Origin: an uncultured Bacteroidales bacterium
GTDB taxonomy: Bacteria; Bacteroidota; Bacteroidia; Bacteroidales; UBA932
Length of the DNA: 64,000 nt
Reading direction: 5' to 3'
Assembly: GCA_900541925.1 (NCBI GenBank)
Contig: UQMB01000006.1
Coordinates: forward strand, 57,147-121,146
The notes under the pieces were generated by a model. It was not told where the DNA came from. It did no database searches and saw only the letters and a program-made list of their open reading frames with translations. Numbering within the stretch: the first letter of the stretch is position 1; each line of letters opens with the position of its first letter. The position numbers and the translations under genes are program-made. Positions 54,687 to 61,973 of this stretch are shown piece by piece.

Positions 54687-54755
54687 GCAGCCGGGCCTCT
54701 GATGGCGGCTGCATGGCAGAAGGGGCCGGCTGGAAATTGTTTTCAGCCGGCCCTT
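54687..54755 (+). terminator. Paired hairpins after ppdK
   Basis: GCAGCCG (54687-54693) pairs with CGGCTGC (54706-54712); then GGGCCGGCTG (54723-54732) pairs with CAGCCGGCCC (54744-54753) followed by TTAACATTT. The second is the better terminator. Confidence 0.7.
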
Positions 54756-54785
54756 AACATTTCCCGGCCTCGTCCGTCTATTATA

Positions 54786-54795
54786 TGACGCGTCA
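54786..54795. promoter_or_regulatory. Palindrome TGACGCGTCA ahead of the DUF4252/sigma operon
   Basis: A perfect 10-base palindrome lies 11 bases before the first ATG of the module. No TAnnTTTG box is present in the region, and CGTC motifs (54770-54779 region and within the palindrome) suggest reading by an ECF-type sigma factor or binding by its regulator. Confidence 0.45.
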
Positions 54796-54806
54796 CGAAA
54801 ACGACA

Positions 54807-55358
54807 ATGAATATGAATAAAAAGTTTTTATTGATAATTACTCTTGTGCTGGCGGCCACTGTGTTTTGTCAGGCCCAGGCGAAGCCGGAGGGGAAGAAAG
54901 TCCCCCGCACGGCGATAAACGCCCTGATCAACGATTACCGCCACCACGATGAATTCGAGAGCATCAATCTCGGGAAATTCATGACATACCTCGTAAAGAA
55001 GGCGGGAGCCGTCAGTCTCTATGATGACGATATGGACGGACAGGAGAGGGAACAGGCGCGGCTTGCTTTCAACGCGATGAAATCCATCAAAGGAATCACC
55101 GTGGCGGATTACGAAGACTGCAGCCCGAAAGTCAGGCGGGACTTCAACCGGAAGATGAGAAGGCTGCTTGACGGAGTCGAACTCCTGATGTCCGCCAAGG
55201 ACGACGAGGAGTCGGTCTATATCTACGGCTATGTCTCCGGCGACGGGACAAAGGTCAAGGATCTGGTGATTTTCGCGCCGGACGAGGGGTCGCTCATCTG
55301 CCTGTACGGCACGATAGACATGGACAATGTCGGCAAACTGGTAAGCGCGGCGAAATGA
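54807..55358 (+). CDS. DUF4252 exported protein (first copy)
   Basis: The 183-residue protein has a signal peptide (FLLIITLVLAATVFCQAQA) and the short alpha/beta plan of DUF4252 proteins, with the typical end VYIYGYVSGDGTKVKDLVIFAPDEGSLICLYGTIDM. DUF4252 function is unknown. No lipobox is seen. Its stop overlaps the sigma factor ATG by 4 bases (ATGA), so both are translated together. A second in-frame ATG lies two codons later. Confidence 0.78.
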   Translation: MNMNKKFLLIITLVLAATVFCQAQAKPEGKKVPRTAINALINDYRHHDEFESINLGKFMTYLVKKAGAVSLYDDDMDGQEREQARLAFNAMKSIKGITVADYEDCSPKVRRDFNRKMRRLLDGVELLMSAKDDEESVYIYGYVSGDGTKVKDLVIFAPDEGSLICLYGTIDMDNVGKLVSAAK

Positions 55359-55843
55359 CGGCCGAAAGATTCAGAAAAGAGTATCTTCCTCTCCAGGACG
55401 AGCTTTACCGGGTTGCGTTCTACATCTTGGAGTCGACCCCTGACGCTGAAGACGCGGTGCAGGACCTGTACCTGAGACTCTGGGATGCGGCGGATGCGCT
55501 TGACGGCATAAGCAGCCCCAAAGCCTACTGCATACGCCTGCTGCGCAACATCTGTGTGGACAAGCTCCGCAGATGCCGGCCCGATGGCGAGGAAAAGCTG
55601 CCCCTGCAGGCCTCTGACGAGGCCCTCCCGGACGAGAGACTGGACGGTCGCCAGAAGCTCGAAGCGGCGATTGGACGGATGTCCACGCTAAGCGAGAGCG
55701 AGAGGACGGTCTTGATGATGAAGGTCTTCGATGATCTCAGTTACGAGCAGATACAGAAGCGGACGGGTCTCAGCTATCTCAGCCTGAGAGTGCACTTGAG
55801 CAACGCGAGGAGAAAAATCAGAAAATCCATAGACAAGATATGA
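55355..55843 (+). CDS. ECF RNA polymerase sigma factor
   Basis: The 162-residue protein has sigma region 2 (LPLQDELYRVAFYILESTPDAEDAVQDLYLRLWDAA, residues 11-46) and region 4 (LSESERTVLMMKVFDDLSYEQIQKRTGLSYLSLRVHLSNARRK, about 112-155), with a short linker: an extracytoplasmic-function sigma factor. It is coupled to DUF4252 upstream and the membrane regulator downstream by ATGA overlaps, so the three are made in fixed ratio. The palindrome upstream of the operon may be its own promoter region. Confidence 0.9.
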   Translation: MTAERFRKEYLPLQDELYRVAFYILESTPDAEDAVQDLYLRLWDAADALDGISSPKAYCIRLLRNICVDKLRRCRPDGEEKLPLQASDEALPDERLDGRQKLEAAIGRMSTLSESERTVLMMKVFDDLSYEQIQKRTGLSYLSLRVHLSNARRKIRKSIDKI

Positions 55844-56241
55844 AACGCCAAGAAGACATAGAAAGGATAGACTTGGAAGAGCTCGAGAAGATCGCTTCGG
55901 ACAGTTCAGTGCCGGTACCGGAGAGTCTCCACCGGAGAGTCGAAGACGCCCTTACGGCGGCCTGTGCAATGAAGAGCGTTCCGGGCAGGAAGGCCTGGAG
56001 GTTTGCCCTGATTCCTGCGGCGGTGGCCGTGGCGGCAGCCCTGACGGTGGGCCTGAACTATCAGAGCGCCAGCCGTATGCCGGCTGACACTTTTACGGAT
56101 CCACAGGCGGCCTACGCCGAATTGGAGAGAACTTTCGGATACATTTCGAGCAAGATCAACGCCGGCAGGGAGATGACGGACGCCGCCCTGTCTCAGGTGG
56201 ACAAGGCGTCCAGGATAATTGACAACATCAACAAGAAATAA
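55840..56241 (+). CDS. Single-pass membrane protein, putative anti-sigma factor
   Basis: The 133-residue protein has an N-terminal cytoplasmic part (DIERIDLEELEKIASDSSVPVPESLHRRVEDAL), one membrane helix near residues 53-70 (FALIPAAVAVAAALTVGL) and a short periplasmic end with a helix (AYAELERTFGYISSKINAG). No zinc-binding H-x3-C-x2-C is present. Position right after an ECF sigma gene, in an ATGA overlap, and the topology indicate an anti-sigma role; the identity is inferred. Confidence 0.65.
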   Translation: MKRQEDIERIDLEELEKIASDSSVPVPESLHRRVEDALTAACAMKSVPGRKAWRFALIPAAVAVAAALTVGLNYQSASRMPADTFTDPQAAYAELERTFGYISSKINAGREMTDAALSQVDKASRIIDNINKK

Positions 56242-56253
56242 AAACAAATCATC

Positions 56254-56739
56254 ATGAAAAAAATAGCCCTTATCGCAGCCTTTTCCCTCCTCGTCGCAAC
56301 GGCATTCGCGCAGGACGGGAAGTCAATCTACAACAAATACTCCGACGAGAAGAACGTGAGCGCGGTCTACATCTCCCCGACGATGTTCCGGCTCATGGGA
56401 AGCATTCCGGAGATAGAGATGCTGGACGAGGATGTCAACCTCACTCCATATATCAAAGAGATGACAGGCATGTACCTGATAGACAGTGAGAATCCTAAAA
56501 TCAACGCATCGCTCGCCGAAGACGCGGACAAGATGGTGCGTAACGGCAGATATGAGCTCCTTCTCGAGGCCAAGGATGACGGGGAGCGCGTCAGGATCTA
56601 CATCGTCCCGGAAGGGGAGTATGTGACCAGCTTCGTCATGACCGCCACTGAACCCGGCGAATGCGTGTTCATCTCCATCGAGGGCAGACTCCTGCGCAAA
56701 GACCTGGAGAGGCTTCTCGCGAGCGCTGTAAGCGACTGA
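56254..56739 (+). CDS. DUF4252 exported protein (second copy)
   Basis: The 161-residue protein has a signal peptide (IALIAAFSLLVATAFAQ) and DUF4252 features (VRIYIVPEGEYVTSFVMTATEPGECVFISIEGR). It is the same type as the first DUF4252 protein of the module but clearly diverged. It follows the membrane regulator by 12 bases. The pairing of two exported DUF4252 proteins with a sigma/anti-sigma pair suggests they are a sensed or reporting component of the envelope; the role is not established. Confidence 0.75.
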   Translation: MKKIALIAAFSLLVATAFAQDGKSIYNKYSDEKNVSAVYISPTMFRLMGSIPEIEMLDEDVNLTPYIKEMTGMYLIDSENPKINASLAEDADKMVRNGRYELLLEAKDDGERVRIYIVPEGEYVTSFVMTATEPGECVFISIEGRLLRKDLERLLASAVSD

Positions 56740-56769
56740 GCCTGAGACGGAACGAAGTACGGAACAGAC

Positions 56770-56802
56770 AGGGGCTGGTCAGATTATATCTGGCCAGCCC
56801 CT
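56770..56802. terminator. Bidirectional terminator between DUF4252 and glyA
   Basis: AGGGGCTGG (56770-56778) pairs with CCAGCCCCT (56794-56802); the stem continues inward (TCAGA with TCTGG). Convergent genes flank it on both sides. Confidence 0.8.
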
Positions 56803-56822
56803 ATACGTCATTTGAAATCGTA

Positions 56823-58175
56823 TTAATACTTATTGAGCGGCACGCCTGCCGTCATCTGGTTGACGCGGCGTTTGATGCTCTCAAGGGTCTTGGCGTGAGC
56901 CTCGAGCCCGGCGCTCTGCTCTTCGGTAGGGACCTCTCCCTTCTTGAGGCTGAGAGCGTCCACATGCTCGGCGCAGGAGGTGAGGGCCTCATCTATGAGT
57001 CCTACTATCTCTACCATGTCCTTCTCTACATATCCTCTTGAGGTGATGGCCGGTGTGCCGACGCGTATGCCGGAGGTCTGGAACGGGGAACGGGTATCGA
57101 ACGGTACCATATTCTTGTTGACGGTGATGCCCGCCCTTTCGAGCTGGGTCTCGGCGATGCGCCCGGTGAGAGACTCGAACTTGCCCCTGAGGTCAACGAG
57201 CATGAGGTGGTTGTCCGTACCGCCGCTGACTATCTTGTAGCCGCGCCTGATGAACTCGTCGCTCATGGCCTTGGCGTTGGCGACCACCTGCTTCTGGTAG
57301 TCCTTGAACTCCGGCTGGAGCGCTTCGAAGAATGCTACGGCTTTGGCTGCGATGACATGCTCCAGCGGACCGCCCTGCACTCCCGGGAACACGGAAGAGT
57401 CAAGAATCTGGCTCATCTTCTTGACAACTCCCTTAGGGGTTGTCCTGCCCTGAGGGTCGTCGAAGTCCTTGCCCATGAGGATGACGCCGCCGCGTGGACC
57501 GCGAAGGGTCTTGTGGGTGGTGGATGTCACGATGTGGGCATATTCAACAGGATTCTTCAAGAGTCCGGCGGCGATGAGTCCGGCGGTGTGGGCCATGTCA
57601 ATCCAGAGGATCGCCCCGACCTTGTCCGCTATCTCCCTCATCCTGGCGTAGTCCCACTCTCTCGAGTATGCGGAGGCTCCGCCGATGATGAGCTTCGGCT
57701 TGCATTCGAGCGCCGTCTGCTCCATCTTGTCGTAATCGATCGTCCCCGTCTGCGGGTCAAGGCCATAGGCGACCGCATGATAGAGGATGCCGGATGCGTT
57801 GACCGGAGAACCGTGGGTGAGATGTCCTCCCTGGCTGAGGTCGAGCCCCATGAAGGTGTCGCCCGGGTGGAGAATGGCCATGGTCACGGCCATGTTGGCC
57901 TGGGCTCCCGAGTGCGGCTGCACATTGGCCCATTCGGCATTGTACAGAGCCTTGAGCCTGTCGATGGCCAGCTGCTCAATCTGGTCCACCACTTCGCATC
58001 CCCCGTAGTAGCGCTTGCCCGGATAGCCTTCCGCATACTTGTTGGTGCAGATGGATCCCATTGCCTTCAGCACGCCTTCGGTGACATAGTTTTCGGAAGC
58101 GATGAGCTCAAGCCCTGATTCCTGACGCTCCTTTTCCTTCTTGATGAGGTCGATTATTTGGATGTCCTGTTTCAT
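56823..58175 (-). CDS. glyA: Serine hydroxymethyltransferase
   Basis: The 450-residue PLP enzyme interconverts serine and glycine with transfer of a one-carbon unit to tetrahydrofolate. The PLP lysine is Lys222 in VTSTTHKTLRGPRGG; N-terminal LIASENYVTEGVLKAMGS and YPGKRYYGGCEVVD are also conserved. It is about 25 residues longer than typical because of its C-terminal helix. It has its own promoter box and shares a start region with the divergent methyltransferase. Confidence 0.97.
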   Translation of the reverse strand: MKQDIQIIDLIKKEKERQESGLELIASENYVTEGVLKAMGSICTNKYAEGYPGKRYYGGCEVVDQIEQLAIDRLKALYNAEWANVQPHSGAQANMAVTMAILHPGDTFMGLDLSQGGHLTHGSPVNASGILYHAVAYGLDPQTGTIDYDKMEQTALECKPKLIIGGASAYSREWDYARMREIADKVGAILWIDMAHTAGLIAAGLLKNPVEYAHIVTSTTHKTLRGPRGGVILMGKDFDDPQGRTTPKGVVKKMSQILDSSVFPGVQGGPLEHVIAAKAVAFFEALQPEFKDYQKQVVANAKAMSDEFIRRGYKIVSGGTDNHLMLVDLRGKFESLTGRIAETQLERAGITVNKNMVPFDTRSPFQTSGIRVGTPAITSRGYVEKDMVEIVGLIDEALTSCAEHVDALSLKKGEVPTEEQSAGLEAHAKTLESIKRRVNQMTAGVPLNKY

Positions 58176-58195
58176 ATTTTAGTGTTTGAACGAGG

Positions 58196-58204
58196 GCAAA
58201 TATA
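58196..58204 (-). promoter_or_regulatory. -7 box of glyA
   Basis: The minus strand reads TATATTTGC, a perfect TAnnTTTGC, about 20 bases before the glyA ATG. No TTTG was found at -33. Confidence 0.6.
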
Positions 58205-58217
58205 ATGATTATTTCAG

Positions 58218-58226
58218 TACCTTTGC
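58218..58226 (+). promoter_or_regulatory. -7 box of the TrmH-like gene, adjacent to its start
   Basis: TACCTTTGC is a perfect match and ends three bases before the GTG at 58230, predicting a leaderless message. Confidence 0.6.
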
Positions 58227-58229
58227 CCC

Positions 58230-58763
58230 GTGTCAGACAGGAAACTCAAGAATATCGAACTTGGCCGCGTAAGACCGGAAGAATACAGGGCGCTCCCGCC
58301 GTCCGGTGTGGTGGTGGTTCTTGACAATATACGCAGTGCGCACAATGTCGGCAGCGCATTCCGCAGCGGCGACGCGTTCAAGGCGGACCGTATCATACTG
58401 TGCGGGATTTGTGCCTGCCCGCCGTCGGCCGAGATCCATAAATCCGCCCTCGGGGCGGAAAACAGCCTCCCGTGGGAGCACTTCGACGACACCATGCAGG
58501 CCGTCGCGGCCCTCAAAGAAGATGGCTATACCATCATAAGCATAGAGCAGACCGAAAAGGCCGTCCCCCTGCAGGACTTCTGTCCTGAGAGAGGCGGCCG
58601 TTATGCTTTCGTGTTCGGGAACGAGGTGGACGGTGTGCGTCAGGATGTCGTGGACGCTTCGGATTTTTCGCTTGAGATTCCGCAGTTCGGCTCCAAGCAT
58701 TCCCTCAACGTGTCCGTATCCGTCGGCATAGTCCTCTGGCAGTTCCGCAGCGCTCTGCTCTGA
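58230..58763 (+). CDS. TrmH-family RNA methyltransferase
   Basis: The 177-residue SPOUT methyltransferase has the three knot motifs: LDNIRSAHNVGSAFRSGDAF (residues 31-50), FVFGNEVDGVRQDV (about 127-140) and the C-terminal IPQFGSKHSLNVSVSVGIVLWQF. No separate N-terminal domain is present, so it resembles TrmH/TrmL-sized enzymes that methylate tRNA ribose. The start is GTG at 58230, given by the -7 box ending three bases earlier. Target nucleotide cannot be inferred. Confidence 0.87.
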   Translation: MSDRKLKNIELGRVRPEEYRALPPSGVVVVLDNIRSAHNVGSAFRSGDAFKADRIILCGICACPPSAEIHKSALGAENSLPWEHFDDTMQAVAALKEDGYTIISIEQTEKAVPLQDFCPERGGRYAFVFGNEVDGVRQDVVDASDFSLEIPQFGSKHSLNVSVSVGIVLWQFRSALL

Positions 58764-58765
58764 GC

Positions 58766-61537
58766 CTACCTGCGCCGTGGCTGCTGCTGAGCGGGTTTGA
58801 TGTCCTTGAGCTCGGGGATGGAGTCCTTCAGCAGCTCCTGGATGATGATGGCTTCGAGGTTCCATTGGGCGACATCGTTGGTGCTGACATTCGGGTCCTC
58901 GACGGAAGGCTCCAGCACATCCGGACCTCCGATCGGCGTGAGGCTCACTCTTTCGGCTACCTTGCCGTCAGGGCCGATGATACCGCTCAGGAAGCGCTTC
59001 CAGGCGGTCTGCGCCAGATAGGAGTCGCCTTTGCGGGCCGCGGCTATCGCGGTGAGTCTCGGGATGTTCCAGTGTCCCCACCAGTTCTTGTATTTCGCGT
59101 TTTCGGGCAGGTCGCGGATAGGGTCGTCCTTAGGCACGCCGTACCAGCTCGCGTAATCGAGCCAAGTCCTGGTGAATTTCTTGTTGTCAACCTCGTCCAG
59201 CACTTCCATGAACACCTCCACACTGCTCTGCAGGTTGGCGAGGTGGTTCTTGTTCGTGATCCACTCGGGGTCGCCCTCGTATGTGAGCACTCCGGTCTGC
59301 GGGTCATAGCCGTAAGGCCCCTGACCGGTGAAGAGCCCGTTAGGAAGGTCGCACAGCGAGTTCATGCCGGCGTTGATCTTGTCGAGCCACTTCTTGTCCC
59401 CGGTGCGCTCCCACTCTGTGAACCAGTTCCCCACGAGGGAAGTCCAGTCAGGTCCCCAGCGCAGACGTGTAGGCTGGGCTGTAGGGAATTGCGAGCGTGG
59501 CTGAGCCCTGACGAGCGGGTCGAATTCGATGATGGCCTGGTCAGCGTCGACTGACTCGTGCATCAGGTCGCCGAGCCTGTCGTCGGTGGTGAGATAATAA
59601 TAGTATCTCTTCCACCATGCCTGTCCTACGCGGGCTTCTTTGGCCCCGCATCCCCAGTGGCTTACATTGTGGCGCGTGCCGAGGCCTTTCATCCTGCCGA
59701 TGTGATAGGCATCCACTTCCGAGGTGTGGCGCGTCATCGCCGTGGCCATCCTGAAGAAGTCAGGCCTGCCTGAGCGGATGAAACCGAACCACAGCCAGAG
59801 GTCTGTCTCAAGCTCCGTGTTGTCCCAGGCCCTTCCGCCCGCGTCGTAGTTCCAGCAGTGGCGGTCAGGGTTGTATGAGTGCATCACATCGCCGTAGTTC
59901 CAGAAGCCGTACCACCTCTGGCTCTCGATGCAGGTCTCGTAGTATTTGAGATATTTGTCAATCTGTCTTTCGAGATACTGCTGGGTGTCATTGCCGTTCC
60001 TGGCCGGGAGCGACCATACGCCGAAGGCGCCGGCATCGTGGAGATACTGGGGCGTGACCATCATCTGGACGATGTCCTGCCCTATGTTCGCCATGTCTGA
60101 GATCTCCGCCCTTGACGGCATCTCCCCATATGGGAAGAGCATGAGTTCACTGGTGCGTGCTATGCCGTACGGGGTGTCATAGCCTTCCACCCAGTCTTCG
60201 TACGACGACCGGAGGTCGTGACCCTCTATGTCATAGTGGCGCAGGTCCATCGCGTCACTTTCCGGGCTCCACATCCAGACAGTGAGCCTGCCCCTGTCCG
60301 TGCGCATGTCGTTCGCCTCAAATTCGGCCGGGAAGGACTGCCAGAAATTCTTCAAAGATATACCGATGCCTCCGGACACGTCGCCGGCGAGCGCGAATCC
60401 GCGGGCGCGGCGGCCTCCTGCGGTGCCGAACCAGCAGCTGTGGCTGCCCGTCCTCTTCTGGATGGTGAATCCGTCAGAGGAGACCTGGACGAGCTTGTAG
60501 TCATTGTACTTGGCCCAATTGTCAAGGTTCATCCTGCCGTTTTCCGGGTATTCCTCGTAGTTCGGGACTCTCTTCCCCGCGACCTGCAGGGTGCTTGCGC
60601 CCGGTTTGTCAAATGACGGGCGCTCCCCGGGCTTGAGGATGTAGAGCTGGCCGAGAAGCGGCTCGACGCTTTCCTGCCAGAGTCCGTTACCTTCTCCGGC
60701 GAATGACACATGGCGGTTCTGGAGCTGCTCGCGGAAAGGAAGGGTGAATTCGAGGCCGAGTCCCTTTACGAAATCCTTGTGCTCGTCTCCGTCAAAAACG
60801 AAGCTGTGCACGATCTTCATTGGCTGTACACCTTTATATATATAGAAACGCACGCAGAAAGGCAGCCACTCGCGTGTGCCGTTGAGTGACTTGTGACAGC
60901 CCTCGACCTTGACAACTGTGGCGACATCGCCGCCGCGCTCCACGGCTGCGGAGGTGACGCGGCTCTCAAAATTCTCGAATGAAATCGGCCCGCCCTCTTC
61001 TCCGGAGCGCTTCTCGAGTCTGCAGACCAGGCGCCCGTCCGAGGCTATCTCCTTGCCGTCCAGCGTTATGCTGCTCACGAGGCGGCTGCCGCTCTTGGGG
61101 AAGGTGATCTCGTAGAGTCCGTTGTCGATGACAATGGCGGAGGCATCATCGGAGAGAACCATGCTTCCAGTCATCCGTGGTGCCGCTTTGGCGGCTTTGG
61201 CTGCCTTGCGGGCTGTGCGTCTGTCGGCGGTGACGGCTTCAAGCGTCAGTCCGTCCGCCTGTGCGGGGCTGATCGCCGCATCGAAGCCCATCCACTTCAC
61301 GCTGCCGTCGGAGTAGCGTGCCAGGACCCTGTGCTGTGACGGGACGATGTTGCCGGAGGCGTCTTTCAGGATGAAAGTCCCGTATTCATTCATGCTGCCT
61401 TTGGCGAAAGGTACGCCCCAGCTCTGCCCGATGCTGTAGGAGGGGCTCTTGTCAATCCATCGTAAATCAATGGATTCTGCCCTGACGATGCTGAATGTCG
61501 CCATCAGAGCGGATGCCAAGATCAAAAATCGTTTCAT
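58766..61537 (-). CDS. Exported PL26/YetA-like polysaccharide lyase homologue
   Basis: The 923-residue protein is placed from ATG 61537 (MKRFLILASALMATFSIVRA, a signal peptide); the open frame reaches 22 codons further upstream. Its layout is a beta-rich N-terminal region (residues 25-~250), an alpha/alpha-toroid-like central part with many Trp and Tyr (WYGFWNYGDVMHSYNPDRHCWNYD, WGPDWTSLVGNWFTEWERTGD) and a C-terminal helical part. This resembles the exo-rhamnogalacturonan lyase (PcRGLX/YetA, PL26) family. An Ala/Lys/Arg-rich stretch (RKAAKAAKAAPR) near residue 130 may be a linker. There is no SusC/SusD neighbour, so it is an orphan. The strong promoter shares a palindrome with groESL. Confidence 0.6.
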   Translation of the reverse strand: MKRFLILASALMATFSIVRAESIDLRWIDKSPSYSIGQSWGVPFAKGSMNEYGTFILKDASGNIVPSQHRVLARYSDGSVKWMGFDAAISPAQADGLTLEAVTADRRTARKAAKAAKAAPRMTGSMVLSDDASAIVIDNGLYEITFPKSGSRLVSSITLDGKEIASDGRLVCRLEKRSGEEGGPISFENFESRVTSAAVERGGDVATVVKVEGCHKSLNGTREWLPFCVRFYIYKGVQPMKIVHSFVFDGDEHKDFVKGLGLEFTLPFREQLQNRHVSFAGEGNGLWQESVEPLLGQLYILKPGERPSFDKPGASTLQVAGKRVPNYEEYPENGRMNLDNWAKYNDYKLVQVSSDGFTIQKRTGSHSCWFGTAGGRRARGFALAGDVSGGIGISLKNFWQSFPAEFEANDMRTDRGRLTVWMWSPESDAMDLRHYDIEGHDLRSSYEDWVEGYDTPYGIARTSELMLFPYGEMPSRAEISDMANIGQDIVQMMVTPQYLHDAGAFGVWSLPARNGNDTQQYLERQIDKYLKYYETCIESQRWYGFWNYGDVMHSYNPDRHCWNYDAGGRAWDNTELETDLWLWFGFIRSGRPDFFRMATAMTRHTSEVDAYHIGRMKGLGTRHNVSHWGCGAKEARVGQAWWKRYYYYLTTDDRLGDLMHESVDADQAIIEFDPLVRAQPRSQFPTAQPTRLRWGPDWTSLVGNWFTEWERTGDKKWLDKINAGMNSLCDLPNGLFTGQGPYGYDPQTGVLTYEGDPEWITNKNHLANLQSSVEVFMEVLDEVDNKKFTRTWLDYASWYGVPKDDPIRDLPENAKYKNWWGHWNIPRLTAIAAARKGDSYLAQTAWKRFLSGIIGPDGKVAERVSLTPIGGPDVLEPSVEDPNVSTNDVAQWNLEAIIIQELLKDSIPELKDIKPAQQQPRRR

Positions 61538-61571
61538 TTGCTTTTGGAATTGAATGTGGTAATTTGTCCTT

Positions 61572-61604
61572 GCAAATCTACTGAATCCGCGGCAAAATGA
61601 CAAA
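61572..61604 (-). promoter_or_regulatory. Promoter of the PL26-like gene
   Basis: The minus strand reads TTTG (61604-61601), 20 bases, then TAGATTTGC (61580-61572), a near-ideal Bacteroidota promoter. The -33 box lies inside the palindrome TGACAAATTGTCA. Confidence 0.8.
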
Positions 61605-61627
61605 TTGTCACTGGCACGGACATTGAT
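61598..61627 (+). promoter_or_regulatory. Palindrome plus sigma-54-like promoter of groESL
   Basis: TGACAAATTGTCA at 61598-61610 is a perfect palindrome around A61604. One base downstream, TGGCACG (61612-61618), four bases, and TTGAT (61623-61627) match the sigma-54 -24/-12 consensus TGGCACG-N4-TTGCW except for A instead of C at -12. The predicted start is near 61638, about 50 bases before groES. No CIRCE element (TTAGCACTC-N9-GAGTGCTAA) is present. Confidence 0.55.
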
Positions 61628-61688
61628 TATTATTGCTGCGTCCGGCAGGGGCCGGATAAAACTGAATAATATTTAAAACGATAACATC

Positions 61689-61955
61689 ATGATCAAACCA
61701 TTAGCAGACAGAGTTCTGATTGAGCCTAAAGAGGCAGAGACCAAGACGGCGGCCGGCATCTATATTCCGGATACGGCCAAGGAGAAACCACAGCAGGGTA
61801 CGGTTGTAGCGGCCGGTCCGGGCAAGAAGGACGAGCCGATGGAAGTCAAGGCCGGAGACCAGGTGATTTACGGCAAATATGCCGGCACCGAGGTGACTTT
61901 CGAGGATAAGAAGTATCTCATCGTCAAGCAGTCTGACATTCTCGCTGTTCTGTAA
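61689..61955 (+). CDS. groES: Co-chaperonin GroES
   Basis: The 88-residue protein caps the GroEL cage. The mobile-loop region (EAETKTAAGIYIPDTAKEKPQQG), the beta-hairpin roof segment and the end VIYGKYAGTEVTFEDKKYLIVKQSDILAVL are as in other GroES proteins. It is 18 bases before groEL, the usual bicistronic order. Confidence 0.98.
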   Translation: MIKPLADRVLIEPKEAETKTAAGIYIPDTAKEKPQQGTVVAAGPGKKDEPMEVKAGDQVIYGKYAGTEVTFEDKKYLIVKQSDILAVL

Positions 61956-61973
61956 TATAAATATTGAATCATT

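Noticed and set aside
61538..61603. 22-codon extension of the PL26-like gene
   Set aside because: It would place codons in the strong promoter (61572-61604) and put a charged stretch before the signal peptide.
61690..61955. CIRCE/HrcA control of groESL
   Set aside because: No TTAGCACTC-N9-GAGTGCTAA or close variant is found between the lyase and groES.
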